A DNA stretch of 64,000 nucleotides. It comes from Candidula unifasciata (lineage: Eukaryota > Mollusca > Gastropoda > Stylommatophora > Geomitridae). The stretch's first letter is position 1, and every line of letters begins with the position of its first letter. The notes below the pieces were generated by a model. That model did not search any database. It worked only from the letters and a program-made list of their open reading frames with translations, and had not been told where the DNA came from. The stretch is from NCBI GenBank assembly GCA_905116865.2, contig CAJHNH020006223.1:890680-954679 (forward strand). Reading direction: 5' to 3'. The translations under genes were made by a program, and so were the position numbers. Below, in pieces: positions 1 through 10,019 of the stretch.

Positions 1-54
1 TTGACATTTCATTTGCCGTGCAGTTTTGTGCTGTGCAGAGTGCTTCTTATGCCG

Positions 55-59
55 TTGTG

Positions 60-106
<47 letters not shown>
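55..106. repeat. (GT)n microsatellite
   Basis: Dinucleotide GT run broken by single T substitutions. A T-run followed by 12 G lies nearby at about 153-172. No gene is visible in the first 360 bases. Confidence 0.95.
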
Positions 107-110
<4 letters not shown>

Positions 111-174
111 TTTTCTATGTTTTGGGAGGATATAGTTTTTATTAGTGGTTTAATTTTTTTTGGGGGGGGGGGGA

Positions 175-330
175 AGGGGAGAACCTAGGCTGCATACAGT
201 CGTAAGAACTAGGCTCTGGTTGGACGTAGGTGAGTTGGAGTTAGGTTCAGTTGTGGATGTTTTCGGGTCGTTAAAGCCCTCACATTGTGGATTGTAGAAC
301 GATCGATGTCGCCGGCAGCTAACAACAACG
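175..330 (+). repeat. Unclassified old repeat, copy 1
   Basis: CCTAGGCTGCATACAGTCGT followed by a block resembling GTGGATGTTTTCGGGTCGTTAAAGC matches, inverted, the segment at 3585-3725. Two diverged copies of one interspersed repeat; class unknown. Confidence 0.4.
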
Positions 331-364
331 TTAGTTTTTATTGTGTGAAAACTATGTGCAATCA

Positions 365-460
365 AATGGCAAACTACTGGACGTAAACTTGCCTTAAAAA
401 ACCATAAAATGATGGGGTTGGTTCTGCAACGTCCTGTGAAGGATACGCAACAAACTTTGG
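365..460 (+). mobile_element. SINE-B 3' fragment
   Basis: Carries the family's 3' half: GCAAACTACTGGACGTAAA, then GGTTGGTTCTGCAACGTCCT and GGATACGCAAC. The tRNA-like head is missing. Confidence 0.75.
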
Positions 461-785
461 ATGTGCAATCAGTATTACATGGTTAAATTGGGGTATGTGG
501 GGTGGCCCTAAAAAGTCATGATGTTGCAGGAAAGCAACGCTGGTCTCCTTGTCAGGCACTGATGCAGCTAATTCTAGGAAATTCATGGCGATGAAGACTG
601 AACACACAAGTCGCTGGAGAAACGCCTGCCGGAATGAAAACTAAAACACACGTCGCTTAAGAGACGTCCGCCGAAAGAATAAACGCGCCAAAAAATAAAT
701 GCGCTAACACCTTGGCAACAGTTGGCAACGCTTCGAAACGAAGAAAAACGCGTTCTTACCATCCTCGAAAATACTGGACTGTCTG
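461..785. other. No gene seen
   Basis: No coding or repeat assignment, except an imperfect 30-bp local duplication (AAGTCGCTGGAGAAACGCC near 610, ACGTCGCTTAAGAGACGTCC near 642). Confidence 0.5.
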
Positions 786-893
786 TGACATCATCTAGGG
801 GGAGACACTGGGAAAGTACCGATTGGTCTATAAAATAGTGATCTATCCCTTTATGCCCAATATACCTGGAGGTATGGAAAGGATCCTTACTTG
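786..893 (+). mobile_element. SINE-A 3' fragment
   Basis: Contains CCGATTGGTCTATAAAAT, then ATGCCCAATATACCTGGAGG and a GGAAAGGATCCTTAC end, matching the 3' third of complete SINE-A copies. Confidence 0.7.
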
Positions 894-1242
894 CCAACTT
901 ACTGATGAGTATAGCTCTGAGGTCCATCCAGCCTGGCTCGAACAGTGCAAATAAATGTGCGCGATTTTCTGAAAGAAGCGGTGACGACTAAAGGAACCAG
1001 CCACATCATCTCATTGCCATGGCCAAGAATAGGTAATGGCCAACACGACATATTCCAACGATAGTATCTGCTATCTAATACGCCGGCATGAAGAGATTAT
1101 CTGCTTAGCCCTGATAGAATAGTCTGGGGCTGGGGTGCAATGGAATTATACTTTGTTTAAAGCAGAAATAATAATAATTATTATTATTTTGTCATAAATC
1201 ACAGACTCGCCTGCTTGCTTTGCGAAAAGAAATGAAAAAAAT
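894..1242. other. Unassigned sequence
   Basis: No protein similarity, splice-framed exon or repeat family recognised; a short AT-rich (ATA/ATT) tract is near 1168-1190. Confidence 0.5.
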
Positions 1243-1464
1243 CGTCACTTTCAACCAGCATCCCCTAAGACTGAGCTGTAGATTATAATTTTGACTATGT
1301 TTATGGGCACCACATAAAATTGGTCAGCATTGCTGGCCGCCAAGCAGCCCTGAAAAGCACTCCTGCGGTGTTAGTGCATTCAGAAGAGACAGACCCAAAA
1401 ACTGTCCTGACCGACGACGAGGTCGTCTACCGGCCAGCCAATGGGTGACCCGGTCGCCAACGAA

Positions 1465-1466
<2 letters not shown>
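1243..1466 (+). mobile_element. Element H copy
   Basis: Shares CAACCAGCATCCCC, the GTAGATTATAATT block, CCCTGAAAAG and the GGTCGTCTACCGGCCAGCCA block with the split copy at 20764-21355. Two copies at unrelated loci define an interspersed repeat; class unknown. Confidence 0.55.
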
Positions 1467-1520
<54 letters not shown>

Positions 1521-1546
1521 TCTCTTTCTCTCACACACACACAAAT
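1467..1546. repeat. (TC)n then (AC)n microsatellite
   Basis: Pure TC run grading into TCTTTC repeats and a short AC run. It produces a spurious Arg/Glu-rich minus-strand frame. Confidence 0.95.
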
Positions 1547-2019
1547 ACAAAAAATCACAAACCTTTTGTGTGTTTATCATAAATAAAGCATTAACTCCTC
1601 CCAAACCATGACCAATACACAGGGTTGAATTTTTTTAAAAACTATTATGACCACAATGTTTAATTTAACAGTCACATTGGTGGCTCAGGTTATTGTGCAT
1701 TTCTTTATTTATTGCGACAATCAGTCACAGTAAACTTTCGCTGCAAATATTTTTCCTAGTTACCTTCCTTAAAAAAGTTACTTTAAAAAAAATTATATAT
1801 TTTTTTAATCTTCCCTGAAACCACATATCTATATGTGTCTGGGACAATACATTTGTCTGTCTCCTAAATTGTTAAATACTGTTGTTAGTTTTACAGGGGA
1901 TGTCTCGGGCTTTAAAGATAGGTTTTCAGTAAACCCCTATTTCCACTAGGCCTGCAAATAGGGCAGCAGTTGAGACGACGAGAGGTAGAGGACCGGGAAA
2001 TGAGTCTTTCTTTAGATAG
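1547..2019. other. Unassigned AT-rich sequence
   Basis: No gene or known repeat recognised; several homopolymer A/T runs. Confidence 0.5.
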
Positions 2020-2262
2020 TCGCGTATTCTTTACAGGAAGTTGCAGAATCAACCCCAGCATTTTTTGGCTGTTGTGGTTTTTACAGGCAAATGTGCGTTC
2101 AGTAGTTTGCCACTGCTATCTCAACGGCCGGCTCTCTGTATCATTGTCAACACTAACGCCAGGCGGCCTGCTGTCAAATCGCCTGCAGTTAGGGTCGAAC
2201 CCGGTACCCTGGCATTACGATGAGGGCTCTCAACGCCTATTCCACAGGCGCCAACAATAATA
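2020..2262 (-). mobile_element. SINE-B, near complete
   Basis: Minus strand: tRNA-like head with GGGTTCGACCC box B at about 2193-2203, then GGCAAACTACTGAACG and GGGGTTGATTCTGCAAC. The head ends at GGCGCC near 2250. Confidence 0.8.
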
Positions 2263-2925
2263 TAGGAAATATAATGTGAAATACATAAATAAGGAAACAC
2301 ATAACGTGAATTCATGATCATTCTCAATTCATTTTACTATTCATTCATTCATGGTTAGTGTAACCGCTTAACCTTCTTGCAAATTTTCTGCGGAGAGGGA
2401 GGGAGAGTTCCCACCCCCCGACAAAAAAAAATGGGATGGGGTGGGGGTTTGGGGTTTGGGCGGAGGCGGCAGCAGTCAATAGCATTTTTTTTTTTTTTTA
2501 CATTATTACACTCTTCACTTGATCAGGTTCTAAGCCTAATTTGTTTTGTATGTAATAGAAGTACTTTGTAACTGATGACCTGTAGCCTAGCTGCACTTTA
2601 CCAGGATAATTACAAAGACAAAAACAAGACCCCCACAAAATGTTTGGATAACATGACCCAGATACACGGAGAGTACCGCCCAACATTTGTAATCAGTTCC
2701 AGATTCTTTTTTTTTTTCGAGGTCAACAGATTGCTCACTTTAGCAAAACTGGACGATCAAGGGTGCTGTAATTCGGGGTGGGGTGGGTGGGGGGGGGGGG
2801 GGGCTCTGTGACTACAAATTGTTGGAAACGTGGACAAAGAGAGGAGGGCAGGGGTGGGGGCGCTTTCCATAGACAATTTGCAAAGAGGGCTCCATTTAGT
2901 ATAGGCGTTTTGTTTCTTCTTCAGT
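2263..2925. other. Unassigned, with G-rich tracts
   Basis: No gene seen. Contains a GGGGTGGGGGTTTGGGGTTTGGG tract near 2440, a T13 run near 2486 and a G-run near 2775-2803 that could form quadruplexes. Confidence 0.5.
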
Positions 2926-2956
2926 ACAGTAAATATTGGCTAACTCTAACTCGCTT
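2926..2956. repeat. 31-bp target-site duplication, left
   Basis: Matches 3175-3205 except at one position and directly flanks the SINE-B copy at 2957-3174. Confidence 0.85.
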
Positions 2957-3174
2957 GTCGGCTCTGTGGCTAAGTCGATGCAAACGCTTCGTTATGCCGG
3001 GATGCCGGGTTCGATCGCAGCTGCGGGCCATGCGCCTTGCGTTGGTTTCCACAGTGGTATCAAGAAAGCCGACCGTCGGGAAAGCAATGGCAAAATACTG
3101 GACGTAAATTTGCCTAGAAAAACCACACAACAGCCAGGGGCTGTGAAGGAAACGCAACTAAAAAAAAAAAAAAA
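2957..3174 (+). mobile_element. SINE-B, complete with target-site duplication
   Basis: tRNA-related head starts at GTCGGCTCTGTGGCTAAGTC; box B is GGTTCGATCGC near 3008. The body runs through CGGGAAAGCAATGGCAAA and the element ends in an A-run. It lies between 31-bp direct repeats, so both ends of the insertion are defined. No open reading frame belongs to it. Confidence 0.9.
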
Positions 3175-3205
3175 ACAGTAAATATTGGTTAACTCTAACT
3201 CGCTT
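3175..3205. repeat. 31-bp target-site duplication, right
   Basis: Second copy of the 2926-2956 repeat. An inverted version recurs at about 3378-3405. Confidence 0.85.
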
Positions 3206-3377
3206 AAGACGGACACTTAACGTGAACAATGTTTTGGTCCCAGCAGGGATGTTTTATATATTTCATCTTTTTGCCACCAGTTTTCAGGTAAAATTTTCTT
3301 TTTTTAACGAACTCTTTAGGTCTTTGCAATTTGTGTTAACGAGTGTTGACTATATTAGTTGATAAATTTCGTATAAT

Positions 3378-3490
3378 ATAGTTAGAGTTAACCAATATTT
3401 ACTGTTTTTTTTTTTAGTTGCGTTTCCTTTACAAGATGTTGCAGAACCAACCCCAACAGCCCCTGGCTGCTGTGTGGTTTTTATATATAT
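3378..3490 (-). mobile_element. Inverted SINE-B tail plus flank
   Basis: Minus strand carries a SINE-B 3' end, its A-run and then the ACAGTAAATATTGGTTAACT flank, mirroring 3115-3200. It forms a stem with the upstream copy around a loop of about 175 bp. Confidence 0.75.
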
Positions 3491-3584
3491 ACATTTAGAA
3501 ACTGATATAGTAATAATAGTTTCTTTCCCATTATTTCATCCCAGATGACGTCACTTGACAGTCTAAAATTTTCGAGGGTGGTAA

Positions 3585-3725
3585 GACTGGGTTTTCCCGC
3601 TGTCGGATGCTTTTAGCGACCCCCAAACATCTAGAACTGGCGCTAACCCTAACACATCTACGTTCCGAGATATCACGACTGCATGCAGCCTAGGTCCTAC
3701 GAATGCATGCAGCCTATATACCACC
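3585..3725 (-). repeat. Unclassified old repeat, copy 2
   Basis: Inverted relative of 175-330. The block with GCATGCAGCCTA is duplicated locally (about 3681 and 3705). Confidence 0.4.
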
Positions 3726-4114
3726 TCCTGAAATATTCGACTGTTCCGTGACCTGTGGATTTCCCGTATTTGGGGTGAAATTTTGGGAAGGTACCTTATA
3801 ATAATAATAATAAATAAATGATTTCACAGCCAGTGGTTTTCAGATGAGAAGGCTACGGGCCTCTATGAAGTCTGTAGTGCGATGCATGTTGTTCCACAAA
3901 GCTGGGTTTCCATGACTAAACCAGGGATGTCTCTACTGCATGTGGGCATGTGGAGATCATGGCTGTAGCATATGTTTAGTATTCTGTAGTTTTTGTCTCC
4001 GTGGACAAACTTCTGAATCCTCAAATATTAACATTTAAAAAAATAATCATAACAGTAATAATAATAATAGAAATATTTAAAATAAATTATTATTATTGTG
4101 CTTTTTAGAAAAGT
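3726..4114. other. Unassigned AT-rich sequence
   Basis: Contains short AAT/ATT trinucleotide tracts near 3800 and 4055. No gene recognised. Confidence 0.5.
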
Positions 4115-4275
4115 AGGAGCTACCGCGTTGTAGCGGCTAGACGCTCGACGGCTGATAGGAAGGTCGTGGGTTCGGATCTTCACGGAGCCGGACTTTTTTC
4201 AACTAAACCTTGAGTTGGCACCAGGTAATTAGTCCTGGAAAGTAAAGGCGGCCGATGTAATGCTACACTCCCCTC
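4115..4275 (+). mobile_element. SINE-A, 5' two thirds
   Basis: tRNA-like head GTTGTAGCGGCTAGACGCTC, box B GGGTTCGGATC, then GGAGCCGGACTTTTTTCAA, GGCACCAGGTAATTAGTCCT and GGAAAGTAAAGGCGG. The 3' third is missing. Confidence 0.8.
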
Positions 4276-4692
4276 CCTTTTCACCACTCAGCCTGCTAGA
4301 AAATGATTAGGGTGCTGTGATTCCCCAACGAACTATATGTCTCCTCGCCTCTACGTGCAGTTCGCATCTTTTTACAGAGGTAACTATTGTACATAGATTT
4401 AGTAAATGTTTACCGAAACGCCATTCCCAGTTCGTGATGGTATTTGATGAAGCGCATCGTTTGTCAACAAGTAGACTTGATGATCTCGTCTTTCACAGCG
4501 AGAGTATTCAACAAGATACTAATGCCAACACTGAATGATTCCCCTCAAGAAGCAAAAAACAATTTGAATATTCGCCTTGATGGACTGTGGTCTTTCAAAC
4601 GTTGGCACCATTACCCACCTGCCGGCATTACCTATGTCTGGGAACGATGGTTTACCGTTGATGTCATGTAAAATAAAATTGTATCTAAATAA
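4276..4692. other. Unassigned sequence
   Basis: Open frames here have no recognisable domains or splice context, and I do not support a gene. Confidence 0.5.
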
Positions 4693-4700
4693 TAAAGTTC
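4693..4700. repeat. 8-bp target-site duplication, left
   Basis: TAAAGTTC, identical to 5090-5097, directly abutting the inverted-repeat element. Confidence 0.9.
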
Positions 4701-5089
4701 GGTTAGTTCGACGTTAGTCTCCCTAAATAGAGTAGGTCACTTTTCATTTATAAGTGTGTTGGGCTAGTCGACTTTCCTGAAGGTTGCGGGTGTGTCCCGC
4801 TCTGTTGTTTGGTTTCTCCGATGTCTTGCATTTACATTTTCACTCCCAGAAAGAGAATTCCTGTGACATAGGTTGCAGCACTCTCTATGAGGGTTGTGTT
4901 AGACCCAGTTTCTCTATGTTTTGGAGTGTTAAAAGCATTGGCATGCTGAAATATACAACACGCGATATAACGGCATTGCGGAACACCCCCGTAACATTGT
5001 ACGAAGGCCACGCGGCTGGGGAACTACTAATCAATAGTGAGCTAGTGTGTATATGGGCGGGGTCTGGGGAGACTAACGTCGAACTAACC
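4701..5089. mobile_element. hAT-type MITE, 389 bp, complete
   Basis: Perfect 23-bp terminal inverted repeats at 4701-4723 and 5067-5089 (outer 20 bases GGTTAGTTCGACGTTAGTCT). They are bounded by the identical 8-bp direct repeat TAAAGTTC. An 8-bp duplication is the hAT superfamily signature (P elements also make 8 bp). The interior has no transposase similarity, so this is a non-autonomous element. Intact termini suggest fairly recent movement. Confidence 0.9.
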
Positions 5090-5097
5090 TAAAGTTC
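5090..5097. repeat. 8-bp target-site duplication, right
   Basis: TAAAGTTC, the partner of 4693-4700. Confidence 0.9.
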
Positions 5098-5185
5098 ATA
5101 TAATAAATGACATTAGTACAGCTGAACCTCGGTGTTTCGAACCTCTCCATTCAGGTTCGCTCATTTTTGGAAAAGCTGGAAAAAG

Positions 5186-5218
5186 TGTGTGTGTGGGTGG
5201 GGGGGGGGGGGGGGGGGA
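5186..5218. repeat. GT/G-rich tract
   Basis: GTGTGTGTGG running into an uninterrupted G-run on the + strand. The rest of 5098-5536 is unassigned and becomes A/T-rich near 5360-5395. Confidence 0.9.
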
Positions 5219-5536
5219 GTTGGTGGGTGGGTGTAGTGCAATGGACTACGGATCTTAATTCGTTCCTGACTGTGGTTCGTACCTCGACAAGTTCACATCT
5301 GGAAACCCAATTTCCCGTTACATCTTACCAGGAATCAATTAATTCGTTCTCATATAAAAAATAATTTAAAAAAAAATAATAAAAAAATAAAAATAATTGA
5401 CCTGTTGTGTGTTAACTTTCTATTTAAAGACTAGGTTTTTCAGAGTGATAGTCTTCAGCCCAACACTGGCACAAGCACACAAGAGCTAATTTTATATGTC
5501 TTTCATAAACATCTTTTTCAAGAAAAGCTAGGCTGC

Positions 5537-6012
5537 TAAGTGGTCTCTAGGCATAGTGTCTGCCTCAAGTGCTAGAGGTGCCGGGTTCGGACCCCGGTAA
5601 GGGCTGGGATTTTTTCACGTGGAATTGGACTTATAGTAATTCCCACTGGTCTCTGTGTAGTGAGATTTTTTTTTTTTTTTTAAACGTATCCAGAAACCAT
5701 GAGTTGTAAACCCTTTGGCTCGGTACTTTGGATATCGCAACCCTTCGGCCTTGATTCCATTATAGGTATCGGACGCCCGTGTGAATTGTTGCGCACATAC
5801 AAAATCAGTTGGAAATCGAAAAGAGTAGCCTAACGGCGCTGCTCAGGCAAAATTTTGAGTTAAAAATCTACCCAAAGTATTTCAGGGTCCTCGCCGGTGC
5901 TACAGAGCATGTGCACTGTGCTGAGCTTCTTCTGATTCAGACTTGAGTCAGAAGAAGAACGGAGCACTTATGGGTTACTACCCGTGAGCTATAATATTGA
6001 TCTTTGTTCAAA
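5537..6012 (+). mobile_element. SINE-D, split by a SINE-E insertion
   Basis: Head TGGTCTCTAGGCATAGTGTC, box B GGGTTCGGACCCC, then GGCTGGGATTTTTTCACGTG. The body resumes after the insert at TCGGACGCCCGTGTGAATTG and continues to AACGGAGCACTTATGGGTTA. Interrupted at 5664-5768. Confidence 0.85.
5664..5768 (-). mobile_element. SINE-E fragment nested in SINE-D
   Basis: On the minus strand this is the 3' end of SINE-E with its A-run (seen as T-run plus AAACGTATCCAGAAACCATG). It breaks the host between GAGAT and TCGGACGCC, which are adjacent in other SINE-D copies. Confidence 0.85.
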
Positions 6013-6464
6013 CCTCAAACCTTTAAGAAAATCCTTGTTTTATTGCGACAGAAAACTTATTCTGGTCTGTAACCCTCTGACTCCACTAGTTTTCACAAAC
6101 AAAGGACGTTCTGTGCGGCGGGTTAGCCTTCATCAGCACATAAAGGACAACACAGTAACATATACACAAATTTGCTCTAACTATGAAGTGACTACATAGG
6201 ATTCTAATGTATAAAATAAATAATACTCATCTGTGTCCCTGGCGAAAAAAATTGTACAATGAAATGACGGTCAGCCTATATATCTCGAACGCGCGGGTGG
6301 GGGCGAAAAAAGGGGGGATTAGAAGCCAACAGCGTACACTGAGTGTCTAAGGAGGGAGGGAGGGAGGGAGGAGTTGGCCTATAGGGCGTAACCGGAGTTG
6401 GGTTGTGGGGATGACAATAGTCCATGGAATAAAAGTGGTGCCTGTGCTTGCAATCAAATATCAG
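6013..6464. other. Unassigned sequence
   Basis: No gene. CGGCGGGTTAGCCTTCATCAGCA near 6116 resembles Penelope-like 3' flanks, but too weakly to call. A GGGA tetranucleotide run is near 6351-6370. Confidence 0.4.
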
Positions 6465-6577
6465 CAGACAGACAGACAGACCGACCGACCGACCGACCGA
6501 CCGACCGACCGACCGACCGACAGACCGACCGACCGACCGACCGACCGACCGACAGAACAGACAGACAGACAGACAGA
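6465..6577. repeat. (GACA)n/(GACC)n microsatellite
   Basis: Tetranucleotide array mixing GACA and GACC units. It creates spurious Thr-Asp-Arg and Ser-Val-Gly-Arg frames on the two strands. Confidence 0.95.
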
Positions 6578-6589
6578 TTGAAACCCTAC

Positions 6590-6746
6590 CCTTGCTTTTG
6601 CCGGGGTTCTGAATATAGCCGGGTAATAAATGTGGCCTAACGGCTGAAAGGGATTTCTGGGACCTCACCACGGGTGATCCTCATCCGCATGGTGGCACTT
6701 TGTGTCACCGTGGTTTATCGCTTTGTGTGATGTCCTGGTAGGGTAC

Positions 6747-6750
<4 letters not shown>
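6590..6750 (-). mobile_element. SINE-G copy
   Basis: Shares GGGTGATCCTCATCCGCAT and CACTTTGTGTCACCG with the copies at 13288, 17795 and 53325. The orientation is set by the A-tail of the 17795 copy. Confidence 0.7.
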
Positions 6751-6834
<84 letters not shown>

Positions 6835-6852
6835 AAAAGAGAGAGAGAGAGA
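6750..6852. repeat. (AG)n microsatellite
   Basis: About 100 bp of AG, slightly interrupted at its 3' end. Confidence 0.95.
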
Positions 6853-7319
6853 TTAGTAGTGGGTTAGAGAAAATAGTCTTTTTACCGAAACAATGTGCGC
6901 TGGAATAGCTACAATCAACTGCGCCATCTCAAAGTGTATTCCACCAATCCAGATTTCAACAGGTAAGCCACTTTTTGCGATAGACACTTGATTGTTATAT
7001 GTAGAAGCAAATTTTCCCTAGATTGGCGTACTGAAAACGGCACTTTGAAACATTTATGTGCACACCTTTGTAAGTTAAAAAAAAAAAAAAAAAAAAACTG
7101 AAGGAAGCTTCCACATGTCATAAAAATCAAACAAATTCTAACCTAAAAATGCGATCAGTTTGTTAGGACCCTTATCTTGAGGTATCCCAAGCATTTCTCA
7201 TAATGTGTTAGCACATTATTATAGACAACTTTAACCCATTCTACCCAAAGGAGCTTTAATTCAAACAAGACCGTGTTTAGGAGTAAGTAAAGTAAAAAAA
7301 AAAAATAATCAATTTTTAC
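6853..7319. other. Unassigned sequence
   Basis: No gene recognised; an A22 run at about 7076-7097 and an A11 run near 7294. Confidence 0.5.
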
Positions 7320-7572
7320 GCATTAGGCGCATTAAGCATATGGGAAGAGCACCCATATTTTTACAGACCAATCAGTATTAGGTGGGTAATGTGGTCAGCA
7401 TTACGCCGGCCGTTTTTAATTTCCCAGTACATACATCCTGGTACCTATTTTAAAACTGGGTCCACCTGCGACGCCCCATACCATTATACAAATCCACGCA
7501 GCCAGCAGTGGGTTTCGATCGCGGTACGTTGGAATTAGAGTCGGACTTGCAATGCCTAAGCCACGGACGCCG
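7320..7572 (-). mobile_element. SINE-A related copy, variant head
   Basis: The 3' part reads ATGTGGTCAGCATTACGCCGG as in SINE-A. The head near 7505-7570 has box B-like GGTTTCGATCGCGG but differs from other SINE-A heads, so it may be a chimeric or sister family. Confidence 0.6.
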
Positions 7573-7591
7573 CGTGAATAGGAGTATTTTA

Positions 7592-7806
7592 GGTTAGTTG
7601 CGTTTCCTTTACAGGTCGTTGCAGAACCAACCCAGCAGTCCCTGACTGTTGTGTGGTTTCTCTGGGCAAATTTACGTCTAGTAGTTTATCATTGCTCCCT
7701 GCTACCACTGTCGAAACCAAGGCAATGGGCATGGCCAGCGGCTGGGATCGAACCCGGCACCCCGGCATTACGAAGCATTCGCGTCGACTTAGCCACAGAA
7801 CCGACT
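7592..7806 (-). mobile_element. SINE-B, near complete
   Basis: Minus strand from tRNA-like head (GGGTTCGATCCCAGC near 7743-7757) through GACGTAAATTTGCCC to TTGCGTAACTAACC-type end at 7592. Confidence 0.85.
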
Positions 7807-7869
7807 GTATAGGAGTATAAGAGTTTTAAAAATAACACTGTAGGACTGAAGTCACTGAGGGCGGCCGTG

Positions 7870-8200
7870 ATGTAATGACTTGATGCCCGCTTGCAGATCC
7901 GAAGTTCGTTGATTTCTGACAGAGCCTACATTTAAAAACAAAAATGACACCATCGCCAGGTTGACCCAGGCTTAAATGGGTACCAGGTAAAGTCTTGAGA
8001 AGTAAAGGCGGTCGGTGTAATGTTGACCATATCACCCACGGAGAGCTAATTGTTCTACCAAATATAGAACTAGACTTATATGCCAAATATAGAACTAGCC
8101 TTATATACCAAATATAGAACTAGCCTTATATACCAAATATAGAACTAGCCTTATATGCCAAATATAGAATTAGCCTTATATGCCAAATATGCTTGAAAAC
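7870..8200 (+). mobile_element. SINE-A with internally expanded tail
   Basis: Body CAGGTTGACCCAGGCTTAAA, GGTACCAGGTAAAGTC and GACCATATCACCCAC. The normal single tail unit is multiplied (8058-8190). Confidence 0.8.
8058..8190. repeat. 25-bp minisatellite born in a SINE tail
   Basis: About five copies of a 25-bp unit beginning CCAAATATAGAACTAGCC. In other SINE-A copies the matching segment occurs once. Confidence 0.9.
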
Positions 8201-8640
8201 GTGGAAAAGGGTTGTTAACTTAACTTAAGGTACTACATTAACAATTAGGCTACAACGAGTAAATGTAGGCAAGGTCTGTAATAATGGAACATGTGGCGAG
8301 TTGACTGGCACAGAACGAAGTGCATTATGATGATAATAAAAATAATATGCTGGATGGCAAAACATATGTATTTGAAATAATTTAAAATGTATAAACAACT
8401 ATCCCAAAAGAGACCATATTATAAAGATTAGTTGAAAATGGTGGGGGTAGGAATGATTGGTGTGGGAGGGGTGGGGGGGTGGGGGGGGGGGGAGAGGGGA
8501 AGGGTCTCAGCCCTTAACAAATACCTACGGGGCGATCGATCACCCCTAATCTCGCCTCTCCCATCAACAATTATTCTTGGAGAGGGGGGGGGGGAGGAAA
8601 GAAGGGGGGGGGGGGGGGGGAGGGACTCGAGGGTCTTATG
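8201..8640. other. Unassigned with long G-runs
   Basis: No gene. G-rich blocks on the + strand at about 8441-8507 and 8580-8624 directly precede the 26-bp array. Confidence 0.6.
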
Positions 8641-8645
8641 CTGCT

Positions 8646-8975
8646 CCGGTTTTGGTGCCTCTGATATTTGACAGGTTTTGGTGCCCCTGACATTTAACAG
8701 GTTTTGGGGCCCCTGATATTTGACAGGGTTTGGTGCCCCTGATATTTGACAAGTTTTGGTGCCCCTGACATTTGACAGGTTTTGGGACCCCTGATATTTG
8801 ACAGGGTTTGGTATCCCTGATATTTGACAGGTTTTGGTGCCCCTGCTATTTGACAGGTTTTGGTGCCCCTGCTATTTGACAGGTTTTGGTGCCTCTGATA
8901 CTTGACAGGGTTTGGTGCCCCTGATATTTGACAGGGTTTGGTGCCCCTGATATTTGACAGGTTTTTGGTGAGACA
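8646..8975. repeat. 26-bp minisatellite
   Basis: About 12 copies of a unit containing GGTTTTGGTGCCCCTGATAT and TTGACA, with scattered substitutions. Origin not identified. Confidence 0.9.
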
Positions 8976-9106
8976 GAGACCCTGTCAGTTTCACCGGAAT
9001 CAAGTGGCTCTGAGAGACTGAAAGATGGAGAAGAGAAACAGCGAAGGAAGTTTCGTGGTGTTTTTTATGGCAAATGATATCGTGTCTAAACAATACGATT
9101 TCTGGA

Positions 9107-9480
9107 GGCTACGTGGTCTCGAGGCATGTCGTCCGCCTCGAGTCAAGCCCCGGGGAAGGCTGGGATTTTTTCACGCAGACTTCTAGTAATTTCCCCTGGT
9201 CTCTGGGAAGCAAGATCTGATGGCTGTGTGTATTGTTGTGCACGTTAAAGATCCCCTGGCAGTTGGAAATCGAAAAAAGAATAGCCTAAAGGCGCTGCAG
9301 GGGCAACATTTGGAGTTAAAAATCAACCAAAACGTATTTTTAGGATCCTCGCCGGTACTACGGAGTTCGTGAACTGCGCTGAGATTCTTCGGACTCATGC
9401 TTGATTCAGAAATAGAACGGAGAACGTATAGGTTACTACACTTGTGCCGTATTGTTGATCCGTCGTCTAAACCTGAACCT
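9107..9480 (+). mobile_element. SINE-D, complete
   Basis: Head CGTGGTCTCGAGGCATGTCG, then TTTTTTCACGCAGACTTCTA, GGTCTCTGGGAAGCAAGATC, GGCGCTGCAGGGGCAACATT and GGATCCTCGCCGGTACTACG, ending near TTGTTGATC. About 375 bp. The following 9481-9712 is unassigned, with a T-run at 9527-9540. Confidence 0.9.
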
Positions 9481-9712
9481 AAACAATTCGATTTCATTAA
9501 GTAACCTTTGATCTACTTTAACGTAGTTTTTTTTTTTTTTAAATGGTTTATTTTTTTTTAAATACCTAAAATAGTTTTGATTAAATTTTAAAACAAAGCA
9601 AACTAGATGTAGCTGTGACGAAGCAGTGATACTCAGGACGAGGTTATTCAAATAATGATAATGACGGAAGAAATGGTTCAGAAACATTTACGAATGCGCT
9701 TATTGCACCGTC

Positions 9713-9985
9713 TCTAAAGTATAGGACCCTTTCCTCGCCTCTGGGCCTATTAGACACATAGGGCTAGACCTATATTTTATAGACCAATCAGCACTGGGTG
9801 AGTGATGTTGTCAGCATTACACTGGCCAAATGGAATCCAGGACTGTATCGTGTACCCACTCAAGGCTGGGTCGACCTGGGAGCCTAGTTAATTTTTGACA
9901 AAAGTCCAGCTCCATCAGGACTCGAACTCATAACCTTCCGAGTCACAGGCGAGCGTTTAGTCGCTACACCACAGCATCTCTCCGC
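9713..9985 (-). mobile_element. SINE-A, complete
   Basis: Minus strand: head from about 9985, box B as GAGTTCGAGTC at 9920-9930, body GGTCGACCCAGCC, tail through GGTCTAGCCCTATGTG to AAAGGGTCC at 9720. Confidence 0.9.
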
Positions 9986-10019
9986 CGTCTCTGAAATAAT
10001 AATAATTATAATAATTTTA

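Noticed and set aside
4317..4671. Two overlapping frames containing FDEAHR, resembling a helicase motif
   Set aside because: A DEAH-like string alone; no flanking helicase motifs and no consistent frame.
6100..6140. Penelope-like 3' repeat (TTAGCCTTCATCAGCA)
   Set aside because: Too short and isolated; no endonuclease or reverse transcriptase nearby.
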